Origin: Hyphomicrobiales bacterium
Lineage (GTDB): Bacteria; Pseudomonadota; Alphaproteobacteria; Rhizobiales; Xanthobacteraceae
Assembly: GCA_003133345.1 (NCBI GenBank)
Contig: PKXB01000013.1
Location: 319-5,358, forward strand
Length of the DNA: 5,040 nucleotides
Direction: 5' to 3'
Within the stretch, counting starts at the first letter, position 1. Each line of letters starts with the position of its first letter. A program made the position numbers and the translations under genes. A model generated the notes under the pieces. The model was not told the origin of the DNA. It saw only the letters and a program-made list of their open reading frames with translations, and did no database searches. This document shows, one piece after another, positions 1-5,040 of this stretch.

Positions 1-53
1 ACGTAGGCGTCCCCGTAATAGGTGTGAATGTCCTGGACTTCGAGAATCGCCAT
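1..53 (-). CDS. livF: Liv-type ABC transporter ATP-binding protein, LivF-like (partial, N-terminus only)
   Basis: Only the first 17 codons and two bases lie in the window; the gene runs off the left edge. The peptide starts MAILEVQDIHTYYGDAY, which matches the usual opening of LivF-family ATPases: a first beta strand (ILEVQDIHTYYG) with the aromatic residues that stack on the ATP adenine. The Walker A motif would follow outside the window. The ATG at 51-53 lies 4 bases after the livG stop, so the two ATPase genes are almost certainly cotranscribed and probably translationally coupled. A GGGGA stretch inside the end of livG could serve as ribosome binding site. In this family LivF pairs with LivG as the second nucleotide-binding subunit on the cytoplasmic face of the LivHM channel. 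The call rests on the short N-terminus plus the gene order. Confidence 0.85.
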   Translation of the reverse strand, partial: MAILEVQDIHTYYGDAY

Positions 54-57
54 GACG

Positions 58-828
58 TCAGTCGGTCCCCAGATAGATTTCCTGGACTTTGGCGCTTGAG
101 TGAATCTGTTGCGGCGTGCCGCTTTCGAGCACTTCGCCGAAATGGAGGACAGAAATCTGCGACGCCACGTCGAACACCACGTCCATGTCGTGCTCGATAA
201 GCAGGATCGCCAGCCTGGGATCGAGCTTCATCAGGAACGCAGTCATCTCGGTGGATTCGCCCGAGGACAGGCCGGCGGCCGGCTCGTCGAGGAGCAGGAT
301 TTTCGGATCGCTCGCGAGGCCGAGCACGATCTCGAGCTGGCGCTGTTCGCCGTGCGAAAGATTGCGAACTTCGAGATCCTTGCGGTCGAGGAAGCCAGCT
401 TGTTCGAGCAGGGAATAGGCCTTCTCGTAAACCTCTTTGTACGAGGATAGGAAGCGCCACATCACGAATTTTGACCGCCGCAGGCCCTCGATCGCCAGCA
501 GCACGTTGTCGAGCACGGTTAATTTCGGAAACAGGCTGGTAACCTGAAACGTGCGCGCCATTCCGAGCGCGGTGCGCCGGTGGCTCGGCCAGCCGGTCAC
601 GTCCTGCCCGAACAGCACGACTTGACCCGAGGTCGCGGGATAAATGCCGGTGATGACGTTGAACAGCGTGGTCTTGCCGGCGCCATTCGGTCCGATGATG
701 GCCTTGCGGTCGCCCGGCATGATCTGGAGCGTGACGTCCCGCACCGCTTGCAGGCCGTCGAAGCTCTTGCACAGGCTTTTCAACTCGAGAACGGGCACAT
801 TGCCAATTGCGCCGCTGTCGCTGTTCAC
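58..828 (-). CDS. livG: Liv-type ABC transporter ATP-binding protein, LivG-like
   Basis: A 256-residue ABC ATPase, the normal length for LivG. It should hydrolyse ATP on the cytoplasmic side to drive import through the LivHM permeases. All core motifs are present in order: Walker A GPNGAGKT at 46-53, Q-loop glutamine at 95 in ARTFQ, signature LSHGEQRQLE at 157-166, Walker B ILLLDEP at 177-183 with the catalytic Glu182, a D-loop after it, and the switch His213 in IEHDMD. The ARTFQ and IEHDMDVVF wording is typical of LivG rather than LivF. The start is GTG at 826-828, supported by AGAGGA at 837-842, 8 bases upstream. The gene follows the binding-protein gene after 70 bases containing a hairpin, and ends 4 bases before livF. 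No key residue is missing, so it looks functional. The name is by family; the substrate is not implied. Confidence 0.96.
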   Translation of the reverse strand: MNSDSGAIGNVPVLELKSLCKSFDGLQAVRDVTLQIMPGDRKAIIGPNGAGKTTLFNVITGIYPATSGQVVLFGQDVTGWPSHRRTALGMARTFQVTSLFPKLTVLDNVLLAIEGLRRSKFVMWRFLSSYKEVYEKAYSLLEQAGFLDRKDLEVRNLSHGEQRQLEIVLGLASDPKILLLDEPAAGLSSGESTEMTAFLMKLDPRLAILLIEHDMDVVFDVASQISVLHFGEVLESGTPQQIHSSAKVQEIYLGTD

Positions 829-836
829 GCTCGCAA

Positions 837-842
837 TCCTCT
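837..842 (-). promoter_or_regulatory. Ribosome binding site deciding the GTG start of livG
   Basis: On the minus strand AGAGGA lies 8 bases before the GTG at 828-826. No ATG in the same frame is nearby, and the first conserved beta strand (VLELKSLCKSF) begins about 12 residues in, as expected. This spacing supports the GTG as the true start. Confidence 0.65.
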
Positions 843-859
843 GATCGGTCGGAAGATTT

Positions 860-887
860 GCCGGGGCTCTTGTTACAGAGCCCCGGC
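860..887 (-). promoter_or_regulatory. Intercistronic hairpin between binding-protein gene and livG
   Basis: A perfect 11-bp inverted repeat, GCCGGGGCTCT at 860-870 and AGAGCCCCGGC at 877-887, encloses a 6-base loop. It begins 11 bases after the TAA stop of the binding-protein gene and lies about 30 bases before the livG start. On the transcribed (minus) strand the stem is followed by AAATCTTCC, not a run of T, so it is not a strong classical intrinsic terminator in that direction. The T-rich flank is on the plus-strand side (GTTTGTTTTCGTT). I infer a partial terminator or a 3' stabiliser of the upstream mRNA segment, giving more binding protein than ATPase, as known for other periplasmic binding-protein operons. 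A bidirectional terminator is an alternative. Confidence 0.75.
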
Positions 888-898
888 GTTTGTTTTCG

Positions 899-2155
899 TT
901 ATTCGCAGAACTTGCAGGGCGGGAAGTCGCGGTCGTAAACCGGCTGCGCGAGGAACTTCTCCTTGCCGTAGGTCCAGAACTGGCTGACCTTCGGATAGGT
1001 CTTGATCACGGTGTTCCAGAGCTCGTCCTTGTCGTAGCCGAACATCTTCTTCTTCTCGACCTTCTTGATGTAGACGTTCTCGATCGGGTTGCGCATGTCG
1101 TCGAGTTCGACCGGACCACGCGGAGCGTCGAGCTTGATGCTTTGCATGATCTTGATGAACGCTTCCGGACCGGGATATTTGCCGCCGGCCTTCTTTATCG
1201 CCGCGTCGAGCCACATGGCGGTGGTGTAGTTGTTTTCCGAGTAGTAGCTGGGGACCTTGCCATATTTGGCGCGGTACGCTTTGACGAAGGTTTGGTTCGC
1301 TGGAGTATCGATCGCCGCGCTGTAGTGCAGCGCGGAGACGTCACCTATTACTTCGTCGCCCATGAACGGCAGCGCGAATTCGTCATAGCTGGTGCCGCCG
1401 CCGATGATCGGCTTTTTGTAGCCGGACGCGCGCAGCTGCTTAGGGAATTGCAGCGACATCGGCCCCACCATCAGCGAGAACACCGCGTCGATGTCGCCCT
1501 TGATGGTCGGGATGTAAGGCCCGAAATCCTTGGTGCCAAGCGGGGGCCAGATCTTCTGGATCACCTTGCCGCCGCAGTCCTCGAACGCCTTCTGGAAACC
1601 GCCGACCGATTCGTAGCCGAAGGCATAGTCGGCGCCGATCGTGACGATCTTCTTGTAGCCCTGCTCGCAGGCCCATTGGCCGAGCGGATGTGTCGGCAGT
1701 GAGCTCGTATAACTGGTGCGCATGAAATACGGATACTTGACGAGCTGTCGCTGCGTCAGATCGTCGGCTGATGAGACGGAGGAGATGTAGAGCGTCTTCT
1801 CGGCGGTGCTCACCGGCGCCAGTGCGTAACCCGTGGGGGCCAGAAATCCGCCGATGATCATGTGCACCTTGTCTTGCAGGATCAGCTTCTTGGCCTTGGT
1901 GACGCTAGTGTCGGGCTTGCCCTGGTCGTCTTCGACGATGAATTTCACGTCGGCGCCGCCGAGCTTGCCGCCGTGCTCGTCGAGATACATCTGGAAGCCG
2001 TCGACCATGTCCTTGCCGACCTGGGCGTAGATGCCGGTGCTAGACGCGATGTAGCCGATGCGCAGTTCTTCCGCGCCGGCCGGCGCGGCCGCAGCGAGGC
2101 CGAGCGCGAGACAGCTACCCAACAGTATTTTTTGCAGTTTGTTTGTCATTGTCAT
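899..2155 (-). CDS. Periplasmic substrate-binding protein of a Liv-type ABC transporter
   Basis: A 418-residue type I periplasmic binding protein of the LivK/Leu-Ile-Val-binding class. It begins with a Sec signal peptide: basic NKLQK, a hydrophobic stretch at about 10-26, and likely cleavage after APAGA (28) before EELRIGY. The mature part opens with the family strand LRIGYIASSTGIYAQVGKDMVDGFQMYLDE, continues with VKFIVEDDQGKPDTSVTKAKKLI and the MIIGGFLAPTGYALAPV segment of the first lobe, and has second-lobe strands near 168-176 and 223-231. Cysteines at 163 and 194 could form a disulphide; the protein ends PPCKFCE with a Cys-X-X-Cys at 414-417. It captures the ligand in the periplasm and delivers it to LivHM. 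The ligand may be an amino acid, an amide or an aromatic acid; the sequence does not decide. An alternative start is the ATG of codon 3. It follows livM by 34 bases. Confidence 0.94.
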   Translation of the reverse strand: MTMTNKLQKILLGSCLALGLAAAAPAGAEELRIGYIASSTGIYAQVGKDMVDGFQMYLDEHGGKLGGADVKFIVEDDQGKPDTSVTKAKKLILQDKVHMIIGGFLAPTGYALAPVSTAEKTLYISSVSSADDLTQRQLVKYPYFMRTSYTSSLPTHPLGQWACEQGYKKIVTIGADYAFGYESVGGFQKAFEDCGGKVIQKIWPPLGTKDFGPYIPTIKGDIDAVFSLMVGPMSLQFPKQLRASGYKKPIIGGGTSYDEFALPFMGDEVIGDVSALHYSAAIDTPANQTFVKAYRAKYGKVPSYYSENNYTTAMWLDAAIKKAGGKYPGPEAFIKIMQSIKLDAPRGPVELDDMRNPIENVYIKKVEKKKMFGYDKDELWNTVIKTYPKVSQFWTYGKEKFLAQPVYDRDFPPCKFCE

Positions 2156-2157
2156 TA

Positions 2158-2164
2158 CTCCCTT
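2158..2164 (-). promoter_or_regulatory. Ribosome binding site of the binding-protein gene, leaving two possible starts
   Basis: On the minus strand AAGGGAG ends only 2 bases before the ATG at 2155-2153 but 8 bases before the ATG at 2149-2147 (codon 3 of MTMTNK). The second ATG therefore has the better spacing and may be the true start. Either gives the same mature protein after signal-peptide removal. Confidence 0.55.
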
Positions 2165-2189
2165 GTTGTCGTCGCCTTCCCGTCGCAGG

Positions 2190-3185
2190 TCAGGAAGGCT
2201 TCGTTGCTAGTCTTTTCGAACCTTCGCTTTTGCCTTGAGATGCGATCCGCTGCCGCAGGCGGGACGGGATTCCCATCAGGCCCATCGGCAGATAGAGAAT
2301 TGTCAGCACGTAGACGCCGCCCAGCATGTACTGCCACCAGGGCACCAGCGTACTGAGATATTCGCGCAATCCGAACACGATGGCGGTGCCGATGGTGGCG
2401 CCGACCAGCGTGCCGGCGCCGCCGAGCACGACCATCAGCAGCGCATCCACTGAGGTGGTCAGAACCACGGTCTCTGGGCTGACGTGACCGTTGGTATGCG
2501 CCCACAGCACGCCGGCCAGACCGCCGAAGCCGCCGGCGATGATGAAGGCAATGTATTTGTGCAGCCAGGTGTTGTAGCCGAGAATCTGCATACGCAATTC
2601 GCGCTCGCGGATGCCGGTCAGGCTACGTCCGAACGGCGAGCGCACCAACACATACATCAGCACCATGGACACGGCGAAAAACGCGAACACGAGGTAGAAG
2701 AATGTCACCTGGTTTCCCAGATCGAGACCGAAACTCGGCCGGGCGTTGAGATTGATGCCGTTGTCGCCGCCAGTGAGCGAATTCCAGCGATAGGCCAGGC
2801 CCCAGGCGCATTGGCCGAGCGCGAGCGTGATCATCAGGAAATAGTCGCCACCGGCGCGGATCGCGAACAGCCCGAACAGCGCCGCCAGCGCGGCGCCGAT
2901 CAGGATACCGAGCAAAACCACCAGCCAGAAATCCCAACCCAGTCCAAAATGAAACTTGGCGGCTAGGATCGCGGTGAGATAGGCACCGACACCGAAATAG
3001 GCGGCTTGCCCCATCGATGCGAGGCCGGTGTAGCCGAGCAGGAGGTCGACGCTCATGGCGAGGATGGCGAAGGCCATCGCGCGCGTCGCCAGTAGCACGA
3101 CGAACGAGCCCGAATGCGGAACGATATAGGCGAACGCCACCAGGGCGGCGGCGACCATCGCGATCTTGATTTGCTGGCTCACCAT
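2190..3185 (-). CDS. livM: Liv-type ABC transporter permease, LivM-like
   Basis: A 331-residue inner-membrane permease, forming the import channel together with LivH. Hydrophobic segments lie roughly at 7-23, 28-50, 60-77, 86-108, 112-130, 159-183, 211-229, 244-274 and 284-305, followed by a basic cytoplasmic tail rich in Arg, Lys and Ser. The LivM hallmark LLLGYTGLASMGQAAYFGVG is at 48-67. The cytoplasmic coupling loop that contacts the ATPase is SPFGRSLTGIRERELRMQILGYN at about 183-205, with the family's Gly-Ile-Arg-Glu and Leu-Gly-Tyr-Asn elements, followed by the Gly-rich IIAGGFGGLAGVLW. VVLGGAGTLVGATIG (252-266) is also a family motif. It begins 10 bases after the livH stop with only a weak ribosome binding site (GAG just upstream), which suggests translational coupling to livH. 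GTG at codon 2 is a possible alternative start. Confidence 0.95.
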   Translation of the reverse strand: MVSQQIKIAMVAAALVAFAYIVPHSGSFVVLLATRAMAFAILAMSVDLLLGYTGLASMGQAAYFGVGAYLTAILAAKFHFGLGWDFWLVVLLGILIGAALAALFGLFAIRAGGDYFLMITLALGQCAWGLAYRWNSLTGGDNGINLNARPSFGLDLGNQVTFFYLVFAFFAVSMVLMYVLVRSPFGRSLTGIRERELRMQILGYNTWLHKYIAFIIAGGFGGLAGVLWAHTNGHVSPETVVLTTSVDALLMVVLGGAGTLVGATIGTAIVFGLREYLSTLVPWWQYMLGGVYVLTILYLPMGLMGIPSRLRQRIASQGKSEGSKRLATKPS

Positions 3186-3195
3186 CGCTCGGTGC

Positions 3196-4056
3196 TCATT
3201 GCCGGCCGAACAGGCCGGTCGGCTTCACCGCCAGGATCAGGACCATCGGCGCGTACAGCGTGAAATAGGAAATCTCGGGGAACAGCGCCTTGCCGAAGTT
3301 GTCCGCCAATCCGACCGCCAGCGCGCCGATGGCGGCGCCGCCCAGGCTGCCCAGGCCGCCGATGATGACGACCGCGAAGGCCAGCGGCAGCATTTCGAAA
3401 TCGAGGCCGGGATAAATGCCGAGGAACGCCCCGCCGATCACGCCGCCGAGCGCGGCGAGGAAAGCGCCGAGCGCGAAAATGAACATCGAGATGCGATTGG
3501 TATCGATGCCGACGCCGCGCGCCATCTGCGCGTCGTCCACGGTTGCGCGCACGGCGGCGCCCATGCGGGTTTTTTCCATCGCCAGCCATAGCGCCACGCC
3601 GATCACCAGCGCCAAAACGATCATGAACATCCGATAGGCCGGAAAGTAGATCCCGCCGATCACGACGCTTTGCGTCAGCGTCGCGGGCGGGGTGATGTCC
3701 ATGTTGTTGCCGCCCCAGATATCGAGCGCGCCTTGCTGGAACAGGAAGGCGAAGCCGACCGTGAGCAGCAGCTGGCGCAACGGGTCGAAGCCGAGCGGGC
3801 GCAGGAACACGCGCTCCATCGCCATACCGATCACGGCAACGGCGAGCGCCGCCACCGGCAGCGAGAGCGCCCAGGAGCCGGTGGCGTTGATCACCGACAG
3901 CGCGATGTAGCCGCCCCACAGAAAATAGGCGCCATGCGAGAGATTGACGATCCGCATGACGCCGAAAATCAACGACACGCCGCTGCCCACGAGGAACAGC
4001 AGCGCACCATAGGATATGCCGTTGAAGGCCTGGATGACCCAGAACTGCGTATTCAT
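3196..4056 (-). CDS. livH: Liv-type ABC transporter permease, LivH-like
   Basis: A 286-residue inner-membrane permease, usual length for LivH, with about eight hydrophobic segments. Family motifs are GISYGALLFLVGSGVSLIFGVMRIVNLSHGAYFLWGGY (13-50), the arginine-containing VFLRPLG (83-89), the cytoplasmic coupling loop EKTRMGAAVRATVDDAQMARGVGIDTNRI (161-189) that docks on the ATPase, and the Gly-rich VIIGGLGSLGGAAIGA (230-245). I chose the ATG at 4056-4054: AAGGA at 4066-4070 lies 9 bases upstream, and homologous proteins of this family begin a few residues before the first membrane helix. The frame stays open further upstream to a GTG at 4173, but those 39 residues are polar, rich in Arg, Pro and Gly, and unlike the family. 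First gene of the transporter operon; 10 bases separate it from livM. Confidence 0.94.
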   Translation of the reverse strand: MNTQFWVIQAFNGISYGALLFLVGSGVSLIFGVMRIVNLSHGAYFLWGGYIALSVINATGSWALSLPVAALAVAVIGMAMERVFLRPLGFDPLRQLLLTVGFAFLFQQGALDIWGGNNMDITPPATLTQSVVIGGIYFPAYRMFMIVLALVIGVALWLAMEKTRMGAAVRATVDDAQMARGVGIDTNRISMFIFALGAFLAALGGVIGGAFLGIYPGLDFEMLPLAFAVVIIGGLGSLGGAAIGALAVGLADNFGKALFPEISYFTLYAPMVLILAVKPTGLFGRQ

Positions 4057-4065
4057 TCCCCCTCG

Positions 4066-4070
4066 TCCTT
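4066..4070 (-). promoter_or_regulatory. Ribosome binding site deciding the livH start
   Basis: AAGGA on the minus strand lies 9 bases before the ATG at 4056, with a further purine-rich GAGGGGG closer in. This favours the 286-residue form of LivH over the 325-residue form starting at the upstream GTG. Confidence 0.7.
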
Positions 4071-4111
4071 CTGTTAACCGGGATTCTCCAGATGACCCCG
4101 GAACCGGCTTG

Positions 4112-4141
4112 GATATTCGCGGGTTCCCTGGCTCCCTGCAA
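4112..4141 (-). promoter_or_regulatory. Weak candidate sigma70-type promoter for the liv operon
   Basis: On the minus strand TTGCAG (4141-4136) and AATATC (4117-4112) are separated by 18 bases, with about 55 bases from the -10-like box to the livH ATG. Each box matches only three of six consensus positions, so this is a suggestion. The GGAACC/GGTTCC inverted repeat flanks the -10-like box, a placement that would suit an operator if the promoter is real. Confidence 0.2.
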
Positions 4142-4223
4142 GGCAGAAGCGCAATTCGGACAGCTACCGTCACCTCAGGCAGCCCGGACGGTGGTCGGGG
4201 GCTGATCTGACCGGATAATCCGT

Positions 4224-5040
4224 TGTGTGTACCGAAAACCTAAATCCGAACGTAGTGGTGATGAAGTCCGCCAAGGACCGCGTGTGAATTGATGATTCCG
4301 GTCCATTGAACCGGGCGAGAGACCGGCGCATCTTTATCCAATGACCGGTGCGTTCTGATGTCGTTATAATAGCGTGCGTAGGATCGCAGAATCCGCCGCA
4401 GATGCGCCTCGCCCAAGACGACGATGTGATCCACGCACTCGCGCCGGATTGATCCAATCAACCGTTCAGCGAAACCATTCTGCCAAGGCGAGGCCGGTGC
4501 AGTAGGCTTGTCCCGGATGCCCATGGCGCGTATGCGTCGTGTGACGACGGTGCCATAGATCCGATCCCGATCGCGGATGAGGTAGCGCGGCACCTCATTC
4601 CACGGGAATGCCTCGGTTAGCTGGCGTGCGATCCATTCTGCCGTCGGATTTGTTGTGACGTTGATCCAGACCAGGTCTCGGCGGCCCAGACGGACGATGA
4701 CGAAGGCATAGAGCAGATCGAAGCCAATGGTCGGGACGATGAACAGGTCCATGGCGGCAATGTCCGGCGCGTGGTTACGCAGAAAGGTGTGCCATCCCTG
4801 ACTTGGCGGTCCACGCCGCTTGACCATGTACTTGGCGACGCTCGACTGCGCGACTTCAAACCCAAGCTTGAGCAGTTCGCCGTGGATGCGCGGCGCGCCC
4901 CAAAGCGGATTCTCCATGCTCATCCGCCGAATCAATGCACGAAGGTCTGTCTCGATCTGCGGTCGCCCTCCCCGCGGGCGCGACTTCCAACGCCAATAAC
5001 AGCGAAAGCCGGCCCGATGCCACCGCACGAGCGTCTCAGG
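4224..5040 (-). mobile_element. Insertion sequence, 3' portion (other end outside the window)
   Basis: The element contains the integrase-core transposase. Its terminus next to the liv operon must lie after the stop codon at 4240. My best candidate is around 4224, where the plus strand reads TGTGTGTACCGAAAACC: ends beginning with TG are common in IS3/IS481-type elements, and the following stretch runs straight into the transposase 3' end. The boundary is inferred, because neither the partner inverted repeat nor the target duplication is in view. Confidence 0.5.
4240..5040 (-). CDS. DDE integrase-core transposase (5' end outside the window)
   Basis: The reading frame is open from the right window edge to a TAG at 4242-4240, giving at least 266 residues. 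The codons before the GTG at 5028 read Pro-Glu-Thr-Leu in frame, so that GTG is internal and the N-terminal part, probably about 90 residues carrying a helix-turn-helix, lies outside. Counting from the Val at 5028 as residue 1: a connecting region with NPLWGAPRIHGELLKLG (40-56), then the rve integrase fold with first catalytic Asp94 (IAAMDLF), second Asp153 (IRDRDRIYG) and Glu188 (NGFAERL), with 34 residues between the last two, as in DD(34/35)E enzymes. The tail THRSLDKDAP (227-235) is typical of IS3/IS481-like and related insertion sequences. It cuts and joins the ends of its own element. No frameshift or lost catalytic residue is visible in this part. The exact family is uncertain. Confidence 0.93.
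   Translation of the reverse strand, partial: PETLVRWHRAGFRCYWRWKSRPRGGRPQIETDLRALIRRMSMENPLWGAPRIHGELLKLGFEVAQSSVAKYMVKRRGPPSQGWHTFLRNHAPDIAAMDLFIVPTIGFDLLYAFVIVRLGRRDLVWINVTTNPTAEWIARQLTEAFPWNEVPRYLIRDRDRIYGTVVTRRIRAMGIRDKPTAPASPWQNGFAERLIGSIRRECVDHIVVLGEAHLRRILRSYARYYNDIRTHRSLDKDAPVSRPVQWTGIINSHAVLGGLHHHYVRI

Larger units (their letters stand above)
4057..4223 (-). other. Leader region between the insertion sequence and livH
   Basis: About 167 non-coding bases that should hold the native operon control region. On the minus strand I see three short inverted repeats: CGGAT-A-ATCCG at 4212-4222, ACCGTC/GACGGT at 4166-4171 and 4187-4192 (15-base loop), and GGAACC/GGTTCC at 4100-4105 and 4122-4127 (16-base gap). 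Any could be an operator or a weak mRNA structure, and short repeats like these also arise by chance in GC-rich DNA. The ribosome binding site of livH is at the downstream end. There is no convincing riboswitch and no gene. Confidence 0.5.

Noticed and set aside
890..1702. Long plus-strand open frame (270 codons) opposite the binding-protein gene
   Set aside because: It is antisense to a clear periplasmic binding protein; its composition (rich in Arg, Asp, Val, Leu) is typical of the reverse frame of GC-rich genes and it shows no recognisable domain.
2100..2130. Possible lipobox (LGSC at residues 12-15) making the binding protein a lipoprotein
   Set aside because: The hydrophobic stretch before Cys15 is only about five residues, whereas a full-length h-region and APAGA cleavage site follow, fitting signal peptidase I.
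2484..2966. Plus-strand open frame opposite livM, and similar ones at 1862-2356, 3166-3591 and 3670-4077
   Set aside because: They are rich in His, Gln, Arg and Glu as expected from the complement of membrane-protein codons, cross real gene boundaries in two cases, and lack family motifs.
3179..4141. Minus-strand 320-codon frame overlapping livH in another frame
   Set aside because: Its translation is strongly Arg/Gly/Ala biased with no motif, while the overlapping frame gives a textbook LivH permease.
4057..4173. N-terminal extension of livH from a GTG at 4173
   Set aside because: The 39 added residues are polar and unlike LivH proteins; a good ribosome binding site precedes the ATG at 4056.
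4170..4457. 95-codon minus-strand frame overlapping the transposase 3' end
   Set aside because: It is a shifted frame of the transposase and runs past the probable element end; there is no domain or ribosome binding site.
5026..5028. GTG at 5028 as the transposase start
   Set aside because: The frame remains open upstream to the window edge with in-frame residues Pro-Glu-Thr-Leu that fit the family, so the true start lies outside the window.

Overview
The window is GC-rich DNA whose genes all lie on the minus strand. It most likely comes from an alphaproteobacterium of the Hyphomicrobiales, such as Bradyrhizobium, Rhodopseudomonas or a relative. This is inferred from the GC-rich codon use, the style of the high-affinity amino-acid-type (HAAT/Liv) transporter genes, and the resemblance of the transposase to integrase-core insertion-sequence proteins I associate with Bradyrhizobium. 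No search was run to confirm it.

Layout, read in the direction of transcription (from high to low coordinates). Positions 5040 to about 4224 hold the 3' part of an insertion sequence with a DDE integrase-core transposase, cut by the window edge on its 5' side. Positions about 4223 to 4057 are a non-coding leader of roughly 170 bases. A branched-chain amino-acid type ABC importer operon follows: livH-like permease (4056-3196), livM-like permease (3185-2190), a secreted periplasmic binding protein (2155-899), livG-like ATPase (828-58) and the first 17 codons of a livF-like ATPase (53-1, running off the window). The first two and last two genes are separated by 10 and 4 bases. The binding-protein gene has 34 bases before it and 70 bases after it, and the latter gap contains a strong perfect 11-bp hairpin.

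Together the five genes encode a complete Liv-type importer. The binding protein captures the ligand in the periplasm, LivH and LivM form the transmembrane channel, and LivG and LivF hydrolyse ATP. The ligand cannot be read from the sequence: this family takes up branched-chain and other amino acids, amides, urea and aromatic acids. The hairpin after the binding-protein gene fits the common need for more binding protein than membrane or ATPase subunits.

I see no RNA gene, CRISPR array or phage module, and no undescribed biological system. The points worth a second look are the insertion sequence directly upstream of the operon and in the same orientation, the intercistronic hairpin, an unusual Cys-X-X-Cys C-terminus on the binding protein, and several start-codon choices. 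Long plus-strand reading frames are antisense shadows of the transporter genes.
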